Translations under genes and position numbers: made by a program
Part shown: piece after piece, positions 1 to 7,648 of the stretch
How positions within the stretch are numbered: the first letter of the stretch is position 1
Layout of the letters: every line of letters starts with the position of its first letter
Notes under the pieces: model-generated
The model's database searches: none
What the model was told of the DNA's origin: nothing
What the model saw: only the letters and a program-made list of their open reading frames with translations
Assembly (NCBI GenBank): GCA_029259545.1
Contig: JAPHEE010000021.1
Location: forward strand, 1-32,904
Length of the DNA stretch: 32,904 nucleotides
Origin: Candidatus Alkanophaga volatiphilum
GTDB taxonomy: Archaea; Halobacteriota; Syntropharchaeia; Alkanophagales; B39-G2
Reading direction: 5' to 3'

Positions 1-140
1 TTCTCTACTATATCCCTAGGTAATACTACCATCGTTGCACCTGTATCAATAACCGCCTCCACTTCTAACGACTTCTCTGGTTCAAACAGGCTTGTGAGTT
101 TTACCTTCTCTACTACCTTCCCCATCCCCGTCCCCTCCAT
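1..140 (-). CDS. Retropepsin-like aspartyl protease, second tandem copy (partial)
   Basis: The start codon is at 140 and the frame stays open to the window edge, so only about the first 46 residues are visible. They are nearly identical to the start of the neighbouring copy that begins at 663: the same MGKVVEKVKLTSLFEPEKS stretch, followed by the catalytic DTGAT motif of single-domain, dimer-forming clan AA aspartic proteases. Proteins of this kind are about 120-130 residues. Its start lies inside the last codons of the copy at 82-663, because that copy has lost its normal stop. The 3' end and any function beyond the motif cannot be seen. Confidence 0.75.
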   Translation of the reverse strand, partial: MEGTGMGKVVEKVKLTSLFEPEKSLEVEAVIDTGATMVVLPRDIVE

Positions 141-663
141 TCAACTTGCATAAATACCTTTCAGTTTTGCGTGGCGTGTAGCGTTTTGCGAACATGCGAA
201 TTCGGCTTTGCCGAATTTGGGTGGAGCGAAGCGTAGCCGTATGTCCGCTGTTATGTGGCGTTGCCATGAGAATCTCTGTCATAGGCATATCTGGGGACCT
301 TGGATTGGGTATGACTGTTTTCGTGATGGGGTCGACTATAAGGTCTAAAGCTTCTAAGACTATTTGTCCAACGAGGGGTTCTGAGCCCTCAACTTCACCC
401 AACACATCAAATATTCCATCCCTCCCTTTTAGTTCGAGGATTACTCCTCTGTAAACAGATTTTATTTGAATTTGATTGTTCGCATATCTCACTCTCCTCT
501 CCCCTATCTTCCTCAAACCGAGCTCTTCTATTACATCCTGAGGTAAAACTAACATCGTCGCGCCTGTATCAATAATTGCATCTACTTCCACAGACTTCTC
601 TGGTTCAAACAGGCTTGTGAGTTTTACCTTCTCTACTACCTTCCCCATCCTCATTCTTTCCAT
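82..663 (-). CDS. Retropepsin-like aspartyl protease with read-through C-terminal tail
   Basis: The 193-residue frame starts with ATG at 663; in-frame ATGs at 654 and 648 are alternatives. Residues 1-130 are a clan AA aspartic protease of the archaeal AF_0612 type: DTGAT catalytic loop at about 32-36, a hydrophobic flap region, and a DLIVDPITKTVIPNP segment near 107-120. Relatives normally end just after a motif like PMTEIL (about residue 131). Here the frame continues another 60 residues, through sequence that duplicates this gene's own upstream region, and ends inside the start of the next copy. The tail therefore looks like translated leader, not an evolved domain. Substrates are unknown. 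No clear ribosome site is visible, so the mRNA may be leaderless. Confidence 0.75.
   Translation of the reverse strand: MERMRMGKVVEKVKLTSLFEPEKSVEVDAIIDTGATMLVLPQDVIEELGLRKIGERRVRYANNQIQIKSVYRGVILELKGRDGIFDVLGEVEGSEPLVGQIVLEALDLIVDPITKTVIPNPRSPDMPMTEILMATPHNSGHTATLRSTQIRQSRIRMFAKRYTPRKTERYLCKLNGGDGDGEGSREGKTHKPV
141..250. repeat. Duplicated upstream region of the protease genes (copy A)
   Basis: This stretch is similar to 664-762, at an offset of about 523 bases, the same offset that separates the two protease starts. Both copies carry a perfect hairpin with a TTT loop: AATTCGGC/GCCGAATT at 199-217 here, and an 7-bp version at 718-734 in the other copy. Similarity fades at about 250. The duplication unit therefore comprises leader, promoter and gene. 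Confidence 0.7.
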
Positions 664-762
664 TCAATTTGCATAAATGCCTTTCGGTTTGCGTGGCTTA
701 TATTTGCGAACATGCGAATTCGGCTTTGCCGAATGGAGCGAGGCGCAGCCGTATGTCCACTC
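664..762. repeat. Duplicated upstream region of the protease genes (copy B)
   Basis: Partner of the repeat at 141-250. It contains the ATTCGGC-TTT-GCCGAAT hairpin at 718-734 and the conserved GCGAACATGCG stretch before it. It lies directly upstream of the protease start at 663 and ends against the 3' end of a decayed flavoprotein gene. Confidence 0.65.
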
Positions 763-793
763 TTATACGCAGCTAACAACTTTCCAAGTTACT

Positions 794-1269
794 TTATTCG
801 TTCTCCAAGTTTTTAGCAGCGTTAATAGCCTTATCTTTTATTATTCCTCCCTCTTCAAAGGCTATCCCACAAACACCTCTGTTTGCTACGATCATCTCAT
901 GTTAAGGAAAGATGCATTAATAGCAGTAATAGCACTTTCTATACCGCATCTTCGACCAACAACAATTGCTCCACCAGTTTTGTTTCTAAGTCGTCCTCTA
1001 ATACACCATGTGCGGTCTATGAAGGCTTTAGTTTGGACGGTACACTGTTGAAATAAACTGGACTGCCCATAACAATAGCATCGGCTTTTAATAATTTTTA
1101 CGATAATATTACACATATCGTCATCAATTACACACTTACCTAACTTTTGACAGGCTCTAGATTTGCATGGCTCTATCCGATAATCTGCAAGTTTTATAAA
1201 TTGTCCGCCAGCTACAGATAATGTGATTTTTAAAAGGTAATCCGTGTGGGACTTCTTTGCCTTTATAGG
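794..1269 (-). pseudogene. Iron-sulfur flavoprotein (NADPH-dependent FMN reductase family), decayed
   Basis: Joining three frames on the minus strand gives a recognisable iron-sulfur flavoprotein. It runs from SHTDYLLK through LADYRIEPC, a Cys cluster region (C-x4-C-x5-C ending GKCVIDDDM), DAIVMGSPVYFNSVPSKLK, AFIDRTW, NKTGGAIVVGRRCG, and ends GVCGIAFEEGGI...NLENE with a stop at 794-796. Frame changes occur near 1085, near 1020 and near 898. The N-terminal flavin loop (normally GISGSPR) is missing, and a stop precedes the remaining part near 1270, where a transposase fragment begins. Intact members are about 190-200 residues and bind FMN and a [4Fe-4S] cluster. This copy cannot make a whole protein. 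Confidence 0.8.
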
Positions 1270-1272
1270 GAA

Positions 1273-1571
1273 TCAAGGTCTTTTTATCTCTATACTGATC
1301 TTATTTACCCTGCAAATGGTGGTATAGTCAGGCACATCAAAGCTGATAAGCCTGGATAACCCTCTAAATCCCTCAATCCCTCTGTAATCTATGTTCAGCA
1401 GCACATGTAAGCAAAAATAAAGGGAGCTTAGATATCTGAACGGTGCATCAACCTTTTCCTGTTCAACTTCCTTAAATCCTTATCCCACGTTTCGAGGAAA
1501 TCCAGAGATATATACGCTTCTCCTCGGACAACGAGCTTTTCAACATTCTTTCCAGTTCCGCTTATCTTCAT
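1273..1571 (-). pseudogene. Transposase N-terminal fragment, frameshifted
   Basis: ATG at 1571 opens a frame reading MKISGTGKNVEKLVVRGEAY, then ISLDFLETWDKDLRKLNRKR. It stops shortly after, but a frame change near 1442 continues as PFRYLSSLYFCLHVLLNIDYRGIEGFRG and PDYTTICRVNKI, before a stop at 1273. The order of motifs (LDFL-x-W, a P-F-R-Y loop, Y-R-x-IEGF, PDYTT) matches the N-terminal third of archaeal IS5-like DDE transposases. The catalytic DDE part is absent. It abuts the truncated flavoprotein gene, which suggests that an insertion and later deletion caused both truncations. Exact IS family is uncertain. Confidence 0.65.
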
Positions 1572-1834
1572 ATTTTTACCCCAGCGTTTTCTTTTCATGA
1601 AAAGACAACAAAGCAGATACGCCCAGAAGGCTCACTTTGGCTTTGGGTGTTAAAGGAGCATGCTGTGCCCGTGTGAAAGGGTATGGAGAAGGTGAGCTCA
1701 TTTAGATCGTGGCGAAGAAGGAGGTTCATGGTTGCACGAACGCAGTGTCATCCGAATCCAGATGGGACTCCTTAGATTAGGGAGTGATCGCAGCTGCTCC
1801 CGCCTTTTCGGGGATGGAGTTCGGTGGGCTAAGG
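1572..1834. other. Non-coding stretch, no gene recognised
   Basis: No long open frame is supported. There is an imperfect hairpin at about 1620-1651 (CGCCCAGA against TTTGGGTG) and a 15-codon ORF, MVARTQCHPNPDGTP, at 1729-1776 just after an AAGGAGGT. I looked for RNase P and SRP RNA signatures (GAGGAAAGUC, GGAAGGAAGCAGC) and found neither. Confidence 0.4.
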
Positions 1835-1843
1835 TATATATAT
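1835..1843 (+). promoter_or_regulatory. TATA box for the alba transcript
   Basis: A TATATATAT run preceded by GGCTAAGG. Archaeal initiation about 25 bases downstream would put the transcript start near 1865-1870, leaving a leader of roughly 120 bases before alba, which is long for an archaeal mRNA. Confidence 0.55.
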
Positions 1844-1865
1844 TTGCGACGAGATCATTATTGTA

Positions 1866-1991
1866 GGGTGCGGAACGGGCTGAAGTGATGCTCTAGACAT
1901 CAAAGAACATGAGAGCCGATGACCCACGAAGTGGCTTTGCCATTTCGGTGGGAAGGACGTCCGAAGGTAGAAACAAAGGGGGTGTGCGGGA
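1866..1991 (+). promoter_or_regulatory. Structured leader or small RNA upstream of alba
   Basis: The strongest element is a hairpin at 1923-1952: CCCAC pairs with GTGGG and, after one bulged base, GAAGTGGC pairs with GCCATTTC across a TTT loop. A GGACGTCC palindrome follows at about 1955-1962, and a GGGGGTG ribosome site lies about 10 bases before the alba ATG. Weak C/D-box-like words (GTGATG, CGATGA, CTGA) occur but do not form a convincing guide RNA. It is either an mRNA leader or a small RNA ending before alba. The transcript start is inferred from the TATA box. Confidence 0.4.
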
Positions 1992-2270
1992 ATGGCTGAA
2001 GAGGGAGAAAATGTCGTCTATGTTGGTAATAAACCCGTATTGAGTTACGTGCTAGCGGTGATCACGCAGTTCAACAACGGCAGCGAGGAAGTGGTACTAA
2101 AAGCTAGGGGAAGAGCGATTTCGAGAGCTGTAGACGTTGCAGAGGTCGTGCGTAACAAGTTCTTGCCGAACGTCACAGTTGCGGGCATAAAGACCGGCGT
2201 GGAAACCGTAGAAAGTCCTGATGGTAGAATGCGCAACGTCTCCACCATAGAGATACGGCTAAAGCTGTAA
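1992..2270 (+). CDS. alba: DNA/RNA-binding protein Alba
   Basis: This 92-residue protein is a complete Alba (Sac10b) family member, a small dimeric chromatin protein that coats DNA and also binds RNA. It shows the family core: [20 protein letters not shown] (the Lys of NKP is in the DNA-contact loop; many relatives have a second Lys there), then [24 protein letters not shown], and a C-terminal beta hairpin [23 protein letters not shown]. Length matches the family. The start is supported by GGGGGTG about 10 bases upstream. It has its own TATA box and long leader, and converges on rrp42 with a 12-base gap. Identification is secure; its regulation through the leader is inference. Confidence 0.95.
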   Translation: MAEEGENVVYVGNKPVLSYVLAVITQFNNGSEEVVLKARGRAISRAVDVAEVVRNKFLPNVTVAGIKTGVETVESPDGRMRNVSTIEIRLKL

Positions 2271-2282
2271 AGGCTCTGCAAG

Positions 2283-3071
2283 CTAGGTCGGCTTCAGCCC
2301 TCTTAGAACCTTATCCCTTATCTCTTTTGCACTTTCCACGCACATTTTCACCGCATCTTTGGTTTTTTCCGGAGATAGTCCTCCGATGCCGCCTTTCTGC
2401 ATTGCAGAAATCGAGCCGTCGGCATTTGAAATCACAGTAAGCCTGCAGGATGCTGCGCTCTCCTCGTACAAATTCGGATCTATCAATATTTCGCCTGCAA
2501 TGTCCACCGCAGTCACTGAAACCGGCGAATCTCGCACGGGAAGCGGCTCGTCATCCCCCAAGCCATATCTTTCACACGGTATCTTTGCGGTCATGAGGGA
2601 GGCAATGGCACCGAGCGCCGACGCATCCATAAGGTTTCCATCATGATTTAGTACATGCACGTCTATGAAGATTATCCAGACCTTCTCGCCTTCCTCTATA
2701 CAAAGTTTTTCTAAATCTATCGCTCCTGACTCCCTGATACCACGATCCACTACTCTTGCGAGCTCGATGCCATTCTCATCCGGCGGCCCGGGTTCAAACG
2801 TCGGCGAGGCTAGTGGTACGAGTTCTGCATTCGTTATCATCACTCCTTTGTCGGGCGTATCCGGGTACGGCTCGCCGGGCTGCAGCTTCACCCCAACTAA
2901 CACTTCTGTCTGCCCCAATTCAACCCAAGCCGAACCTTCAGCCTTGGATATGACGTTAGTCTTCACTCGTAGTTCCCTGAAGTCTTTAAAGGCTCTGCCA
3001 TCTATTCTCCTGCCCTTCCTGACCAGGTTAAAGAGGTAATCTTTCCTTATCTCGTCTAAAACCTCGCTCAT
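2283..3071 (-). CDS. rrp42: Exosome complex subunit Rrp42
   Basis: The 262-residue protein is the RNase PH-fold Rrp42 subunit, the catalytically silent partner of Rrp41 in the hexameric ring of the archaeal exosome, which degrades RNA 3' to 5' by phosphorolysis and adds A-rich tails. Visible landmarks are [17 protein letters not shown] near the N terminus, [17 protein letters not shown], the proline-rich [29 protein letters not shown] segment typical of Rrp42, and a C-terminal RNase PH domain 2 from about 150. It lacks the acidic catalytic pair of Rrp41, as expected. Its ATG overlaps the rrp41 stop by four bases (ATGA), with GAGGAGAT upstream, so translation is probably coupled. It is the last gene of the operon. 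Confidence 0.95.
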   Translation of the reverse strand: MSEVLDEIRKDYLFNLVRKGRRIDGRAFKDFRELRVKTNVISKAEGSAWVELGQTEVLVGVKLQPGEPYPDTPDKGVMITNAELVPLASPTFEPGPPDENGIELARVVDRGIRESGAIDLEKLCIEEGEKVWIIFIDVHVLNHDGNLMDASALGAIASLMTAKIPCERYGLGDDEPLPVRDSPVSVTAVDIAGEILIDPNLYEESAASCRLTVISNADGSISAMQKGGIGGLSPEKTKDAVKMCVESAKEIRDKVLRGLKPT

Positions 3072-3802
3072 GGTATCTCCTCTGTTCTACTTTCACTATA
3101 TTTCTCTATCAGAGCTTTACGCTGCAGCTCGTAAATGCGGCGGCAACCGGCAACTGCGAGGTCTAAAGCTTTCTCAAACTCCTCCATCGTAACACGTCCG
3201 TCCATCTGTAGCAGCGTTATAGTGTTCGTCCGCGTGACCATCGCAACAGGCATGTCCATCTCTCCATGCTGGTCTTCTTCACTTGTCAGGTCGAGGACGA
3301 TCTGCCCGTCGATCTTGCCGACCGCCACGGCGGAGACGAGCCCTTTCATCGGAATGCCGGCGTCAGCTAGGGCGACGGACGCCGCGTTTATGCCGGCGGT
3401 CCGCGTGCCAGCGTCCGATTCCAAAACTTCCACGAAAATGTCGATCGCCGCCCTCGGATAATACTCCGTGATGATCACCGGTTCGAGTGCCTCTCGGCTC
3501 ACCTTTGAGATCTCGACGCTCCGCCTGTCGGGACCGGGGCGTCGGCGCTCCTCGACGGAGAACGGCGCCATGTTGTAGCGGAAGCGCACGACCGCCCTCC
3601 TCGCATCCTGCGCGTGCCGGGGGTGCAGCTCCCTCGGACCGTAAACCGCTGCTATCACCTTGTTCTTCCCGAGCTCGAAGTAGCAGGAGCCATCCGCTCG
3701 CTTCAACACGCCAACTTCTATCTTTATAGGGCGCAGCTCATCGGGAAGCCGCCCGTCGAGCCGCCGCCCGTCCTCCCTAATGAGCTTTATTTCTGACGAC
3801 AT
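3068..3802 (-). CDS. rrp41: Exosome complex exonuclease Rrp41
   Basis: A 244-residue RNase PH-type phosphorolytic exonuclease, the catalytic subunit of the archaeal exosome. N-terminal [31 protein letters not shown] and [17 protein letters not shown] are classic. [14 protein letters not shown] (87-99) supplies RNA- and phosphate-binding arginines, and the acidic pair spaced by six residues, D177 and D183 in [14 protein letters not shown], matches the catalytic aspartates known from Sulfolobus Rrp41. The start is fixed by GAGGAGGT seven bases upstream. The 5' end overlaps rrp4 by 26 bases and the 3' end overlaps rrp42 by four, giving a tightly coupled operon that should deliver the ring subunits together. 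Confidence 0.96.
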   Translation of the reverse strand: MSSEIKLIREDGRRLDGRLPDELRPIKIEVGVLKRADGSCYFELGKNKVIAAVYGPRELHPRHAQDARRAVVRFRYNMAPFSVEERRRPGPDRRSVEISKVSREALEPVIITEYYPRAAIDIFVEVLESDAGTRTAGINAASVALADAGIPMKGLVSAVAVGKIDGQIVLDLTSEEDQHGEMDMPVAMVTRTNTITLLQMDGRVTMEEFEKALDLAVAGCRRIYELQRKALIEKYSESRTEEIP

Positions 3803-4460
3803 TCTTACCTCCTCTCGCAGCTCGTAAATACTGCGTGACCCTATCAGTCAGTCCCGAAGTGTGTGCCTTCTCTGCTATTTTCATGATGATCTCAGCAACA
3901 AGGTCCACGTTCCGCTCGTTTCCTCTTATCCAGATCCTCCCGTTCTTCGCCACGAATATGAAGCAGCGCCCCTCCTCCTTCAGTATTTTTATCATCGAGC
4001 CATTCCTGCCTATGATCCTTGGAATTTTCGTGTGCGGGACCTCAATGAGGCGTCCGCCGTGGAGCGGCGGGCGGAACTCCTCCACGAGCTTGAGTTCGAC
4101 CCGCATCATTGGGTCCACGTTCACAACCTTCACGATCGCAAGGTCGTCGATTCGCAAAAATCTATCCATCGTCCCGTATTCGACCTTCGCCGGGAATTCC
4201 GAGACGTGCAGCAGCCCCTTGTACGGCGACGCTATATCGAAGACCCAATAAGGGTACATAATGTCCTCGACCCTCCCGATGACCACGTCGCCCCTCTTCG
4301 GTATGTACCTGCCTGAAAGCGGGACTACCCTTATCTCGTCTTTGTCGTCCAAAATGCCATACCTCAACGCATATACTTTCCCGTTTTCAACATAGGTCCC
4401 TTCTCCTGCCCTTCTTATGTCCGTAGAAAGAAAATCCCCCGGAACCACTATCTTATACAT
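3777..4460 (-). CDS. rrp4: Exosome RNA-binding cap subunit Rrp4
   Basis: About 227 residues from ATG at 4460. That start is preferred over an upstream GTG at 4496 because GAGGTGGG lies at a proper distance and MYKIVVPGD is the family's usual beginning. The order is an N-terminal domain (VVPGDFLS...[18 protein letters not shown]), an S1 domain ([26 protein letters not shown] to VELKL), and a KH domain with the GxxG loop in [15 protein letters not shown]. Rrp4 sits on the Rrp41/Rrp42 ring and feeds RNA into the central channel. It lies between SBDS and rrp41, overlapping rrp41 by 26 bases. Confidence 0.94.
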   Translation of the reverse strand: MYKIVVPGDFLSTDIRRAGEGTYVENGKVYALRYGILDDKDEIRVVPLSGRYIPKRGDVVIGRVEDIMYPYWVFDIASPYKGLLHVSEFPAKVEYGTMDRFLRIDDLAIVKVVNVDPMMRVELKLVEEFRPPLHGGRLIEVPHTKIPRIIGRNGSMIKILKEEGRCFIFVAKNGRIWIRGNERNVDLVAEIIMKIAEKAHTSGLTDRVTQYLRAARGGKNVVRNKAH

Positions 4461-4492
4461 TACAACCCACCTCAGCCTCACCATAGCAAAGA

Positions 4493-5185
4493 TCACTTCA
4501 AAATTCTCGTCTCAGCCTCCCCATGCGTTATTTTGCCCAGAAATTCAAAAAACTCGTCCTTTATGCCAGCTGGAACCTTGAAGATGGCAATATAGGAACC
4601 ATCTGGCTGCCATTCTTCTCTGACAACGGTGTAGCGTCGTTGCAGCTCATATACCCTGCCCGTGTAGGTGCTCGGTATTTTCACCGCTATCTCGCTTTCT
4701 TCGATCCTTATTGGCAGTATTGGGCGTATTGCCTTTATCGTTTCGCTTACCAGCTCCTCGACGCTCTTCGTGGGATCTATATGCACCTTAGCTTCCTTCA
4801 TCGCAAGCTCGATGCGGAGCGGCGGGTGCGGCGTGCCCGTTCGGGGGTCTATCGCATTACGGGCGATGGCGTCTATCACGAGTCGTCTCTTCTCCTCGAC
4901 CATCTTGCGCCGCTGCTCCGTCGTTAGTTGAATCTCGCCCTCTCTGATTATCCGCTTCGCAACCTCGAAGACGTCGGCAGTTGCGAACGTTCTCAGTATG
5001 TCCTCTTCAGAAGCTCTTGCTCCCTTAGAAGCATCTTCAAAGATCTCTTCGACAGCAAGCACGTCGTTCATATCGACTTCTTTCCCTTCCCTGATAAGAT
5101 ACGCTTTTTCAGGATCAACAAGGACTTCAAAAGTCTTCTTCCTGAGCTTGAGCCTCGCTACTACCGCCTTATCTAAGCTGACCAT
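4493..5185 (-). CDS. Ribosome maturation protein SBDS homologue
   Basis: This 230-residue protein belongs to the SBDS/Sdo1 family, which in eukaryotes works with an EF2-like GTPase to release the anti-association factor (eIF6/aIF6) from the large ribosomal subunit. [25 protein letters not shown] is the FYSH-type N-terminal domain; the middle helical domain holds [36 protein letters not shown], a strongly conserved SBDS block; and the C-terminal ferredoxin-like domain follows to residue 230. The ATG lies two bases after the psmA stop with no clear ribosome site, suggesting coupled translation. The psmA-SBDS-rrp4-rrp41-rrp42 order is a well-known archaeal exosome superoperon. Confidence 0.94.
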   Translation of the reverse strand: MVSLDKAVVARLKLRKKTFEVLVDPEKAYLIREGKEVDMNDVLAVEEIFEDASKGARASEEDILRTFATADVFEVAKRIIREGEIQLTTEQRRKMVEEKRRLVIDAIARNAIDPRTGTPHPPLRIELAMKEAKVHIDPTKSVEELVSETIKAIRPILPIRIEESEIAVKIPSTYTGRVYELQRRYTVVREEWQPDGSYIAIFKVPAGIKDEFFEFLGKITHGEAETRILK

Positions 5186-5187
5186 AG

Positions 5188-5913
5188 CTACGCGTGGCTG
5201 CTTAAGGTCTTTTCTATATATCTCTTCATCTCCTCAGCCTCTAGCATCCGGAATTTCCCCTTCTCCGTCTCAACGACGCCGATGTCTATGGTGGAGACAT
5301 CCATCCTGCCTTCGGTGACCCTGTAGAGCGCCTCAAGCCCGAGCAAAATGACGTCTTCGAGCGTCATGTTTTCGTCATATTTCTCTTCGAAAATTTCGAT
5401 GACCGTGTTGCGACCTGAGCCGATAGCCGTCGCCTTGTATTCGAGGAGCGCACCACTCGGGTCTGTTTCGAAAAGGTAGTTCTTGCCGTTGTAAACGCCT
5501 GCGATTAAAAGAGCAGTGCCAAAGGGTCTAACACCACCGAATTGCGTGTAGGTTTGTTTGAAGTCACAAATACGCTTCGCGAGGGTCTCAACACTTATCG
5601 GCTCATCGTAAACGATCCTGTTTATCTGCGCTTCGACTCTGCCTCTGTCTATGAGCACACGGGCGTCGGCGACGAGCCCTGACGTTGCTGCTCCTATGTG
5701 ATCGTCGATTTTGAAGATCTTCTCTATTGAAGATGCTTCGAGCAACCTTGAAGTTACTCTCTTGTCTACGAGGAGGGCGACGCCGTCCTTTGCTTTTATG
5801 CCAATAGCGGTCGTACCTCGCTTTACCGCCTCCCTTGCGTACTCCACCTGAAAAAGTCTCCCATCCGGGCTAAAAACGGTGATAGCCCTATCGTAGCCAA
5901 TTTGTGGCATCAT
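5188..5913 (-). CDS. psmA: 20S proteasome alpha subunit
   Basis: A 241-residue alpha subunit of the archaeal 20S proteasome, forming the outer heptameric rings that gate access to the beta-subunit proteolytic chamber. The N-terminal gate and alpha signature, [28 protein letters not shown], is complete. [36 protein letters not shown], and [15 protein letters not shown]-like segments follow in order, and the Lys in the AIGIK region is the one that commonly contacts the C termini of activating ATPases. Two adjacent ATGs start the frame; GGAGAC lies about 13 bases upstream. The tRNA-Ala ends 24 bases upstream on the same strand, so the operon may be read from the tRNA promoter. Beta subunits are not in this window. 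Confidence 0.96.
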   Translation of the reverse strand: MMPQIGYDRAITVFSPDGRLFQVEYAREAVKRGTTAIGIKAKDGVALLVDKRVTSRLLEASSIEKIFKIDDHIGAATSGLVADARVLIDRGRVEAQINRIVYDEPISVETLAKRICDFKQTYTQFGGVRPFGTALLIAGVYNGKNYLFETDPSGALLEYKATAIGSGRNTVIEIFEEKYDENMTLEDVILLGLEALYRVTEGRMDVSTIDIGVVETEKGKFRMLEAEEMKRYIEKTLSSHA

Positions 5914-5937
5914 ATGGCATCTACGTCTCCTAATAAA

Positions 5938-6009
5938 TGGACTCGAGGGGGTTCGAACCCCTGGCCTCCGCCTCGCGAAGGCGGCGCTCTACCTCTGAGC
6001 TACGAGCCC
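5938..6009 (-). tRNA. tRNA-Ala (anticodon CGC)
   Basis: The 72-base minus-strand sequence folds as a full cloverleaf. The acceptor stem pairs GGGCTCG with CGAGTCC and includes the G3:U70 wobble, the alanine identity element. The D arm is GCTC...GAGC, the anticodon arm CCGCC-TTCGCGA-GGCGG with anticodon CGC, and the T arm AGGGG-TTCGAAC-CCCCT. The discriminator is A and CCA is not encoded. No intron is present. It reads GCG codons. Confidence 0.96.
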
Positions 6010-6046
6010 ACGCTTTTGTGCTCGATGGGAATATCGAGCGGAAGGG

Positions 6047-6054
6047 TATAAAAG
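6047..6054 (-). promoter_or_regulatory. Archaeal TATA box for tRNA-Ala (and possibly the psmA operon)
   Basis: On the minus strand this reads CTTTTATA, about 38-45 bases before the mature tRNA 5' end, allowing for a short leader. No other strong box lies between tRNA and psmA, so it may also drive the downstream operon; that part is inference. Confidence 0.6.
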
Positions 6055-6118
6055 CTTGACGGTGATATATCAGAGCGTTACTCCTGAGTAGCAAGTTGCT
6101 ATCGAGAGGAGGTGAGAA

Positions 6119-6138
6119 GGGCGAATACCCTTTCGCCC
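6119..6138 (+). promoter_or_regulatory. Hairpin between ribosome site and start codon of SepCysS
   Basis: GGGCGAA pairs with TTCGCCC around a TACCCT loop. It sits between a strong GGAGGTGA (6108-6115) and the ATG at 6145. If folded, it shortens the apparent spacing from 29 to about 9 bases, which decides the choice of start. Confidence 0.5.
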
Positions 6139-6144
6139 GCCGCT

Positions 6145-7500
6145 ATGGACAGAAAAGATGCCGTCCAAAGGATTTTCAAGGCTATGTTCGCCCTTGAGGA
6201 GGCGAGGCAGATCCTAAGGGAGACCGTAGCCGAGGAGCTTGACGACGAACTTAGAGGGAAGCTCGAGGAAATTTTCGACGGCGTTTGCGAGATTTTAAAA
6301 GGCGTCAGAAGGGAACATCTGAAATACGTCGTCGACAGAATAGAACTAAGGACGAGGGAAGAAGAGTTTATAAATATAGATCCCATACAGGCTGGCGGAC
6401 GGCTCACGCCCGAAGCCCGTAAGGTTTTGATCGCCTACGGCGATGGTTATTCCATCTGCGATTATTGTTTGGCGCCGCACCGCCTAGACTACATAAAAAG
6501 GCCGCCGGTCGCCGAGTTTCTCGAGGAGCTTGCGGAGTTTTTGAACATGGACGTCGTTCGTGTCGTTCGTGGTGCGAGGGACGGCTTCAGGATTGTGACA
6601 AACGCCCTTTTGGAAAAAGGTGATGTCGTGCTTGTTTCGGCGCTCGCACATTATTCGCTGTGCTTAGCTATCGAGGCGGCGGGCGGCGTTTGGCGTGAGG
6701 TACCGCTCACCGACGGGAAGATCACGGGCGAGGCGGTCGCCTCGAAGATCGAGGAGGTTAAGAAAGAAACAGGACGCCTGCCGAAGCTCGTTGCGATCGA
6801 GCACTTCGATTATGTCTTCGGGAACGAGCACGACGTTAAGGGCGTCGCTAAGGTCTGCCGGGAGTACGGGATTCCCTTCCTCTACAACGGCGCGTACTCG
6901 GTGGGCGTGATGCCGGTGGACGGCAAAGACATCGGGGCGGACTTCGTCGTCGGCTCCGGGCACAAGAGCATGGCGGCGCCGGCGCCGACCGGCGTCTTGG
7001 CGACGACTGAAGAGTGGGCGTCCGTAATTTTTAAAACGGCGGAGGGGAGAGGCGATGTCACCGGTCGGGGTTTTGGGGCGAAGGAGTCGTACCTTTTGGG
7101 GTGCACGGTCATGGGCGCGCCGCTCGTCGCGATGATGGCGTCGTTCCCGCACGTCAGAGAACGCGTCAAAAAATGGAACGAGGAAGTACAGAAATCTAAC
7201 TTCTTCGTTTCCGAACTTTTGAAGATCGAGGGGACGGAAGTTTTGAGCGAGCTGCCGAGGCGGCACACGCTTTCAGCATTCAACACCGAACGATCGTTCG
7301 ATGTCGTTGCGAGAACGCACAAGCGGAGGGGCTTTTTCCTGCACGACGAGCTGCGGCGCCGCAAAATCACAGGGCTGACGCCTGGGATGACCAAGGAGTT
7401 AAAGCTGAACGTCTACGGACTCACGTGGGAGCAGGTGAAGTACGTGGCGGAGGCGTTCAAGGAAATCGCAGAGCGGTACGGGCTGAGCGTTTCAGATTGA
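6145..7500 (+). CDS. pscS: Sep-tRNA:Cys-tRNA synthase (SepCysS), N-terminally extended
   Basis: A PLP enzyme that converts O-phosphoseryl-tRNA(Cys) to cysteinyl-tRNA(Cys), the second step of tRNA-dependent cysteine synthesis. Numbered from an alternative GTG start at 6112, the catalytic Lys is K285 in GSGHKSMAAPAP. The paired cysteines of SICDYCLAPHRLD (C116, C119) and C331 match the three active-site cysteines known in methanogen enzymes. NIDPIQAGGRLTPEA opens the core at about 88. The first roughly 75 residues form an extra helical segment (EEARQILRETVAEELDD onward) beyond the usual 380-400-residue enzyme, and resemble the SepCysE-type module that ties SepCysS to SepRS; that resemblance is inference. 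The 6145 ATG is preferred but GTG at 6112 is possible. SepRS is not in the window. Confidence 0.92.
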   Translation: MDRKDAVQRIFKAMFALEEARQILRETVAEELDDELRGKLEEIFDGVCEILKGVRREHLKYVVDRIELRTREEEFINIDPIQAGGRLTPEARKVLIAYGDGYSICDYCLAPHRLDYIKRPPVAEFLEELAEFLNMDVVRVVRGARDGFRIVTNALLEKGDVVLVSALAHYSLCLAIEAAGGVWREVPLTDGKITGEAVASKIEEVKKETGRLPKLVAIEHFDYVFGNEHDVKGVAKVCREYGIPFLYNGAYSVGVMPVDGKDIGADFVVGSGHKSMAAPAPTGVLATTEEWASVIFKTAEGRGDVTGRGFGAKESYLLGCTVMGAPLVAMMASFPHVRERVKKWNEEVQKSNFFVSELLKIEGTEVLSELPRRHTLSAFNTERSFDVVARTHKRRGFFLHDELRRRKITGLTPGMTKELKLNVYGLTWEQVKYVAEAFKEIAERYGLSVSD

Positions 7501-7648
7501 ACGGCGGATTCCGTGCGCGCCTACACCGAAGCCATATTGTTGCGGCGGGCGTGTCCCAGCCCGACGAAGAGCGTGCCATGCCACGTGACGCCCTGCGAAG
7601 GCGGACAACAGTTTACAAAAGGAAGACCTACATTTTAGGGGTGGTCTG

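Noticed and set aside
199-217. CRISPR-like or terminator repeat
   Set aside because: The hairpin occurs only twice, as part of one duplication, with no spacers and no T-run.
1620-1990. RNase P RNA, SRP RNA or a C/D guide RNA
   Set aside because: Hairpins are present but the universal RNase P (GAGGAAAGUC), SRP helix 8 and paired C/D boxes are missing.
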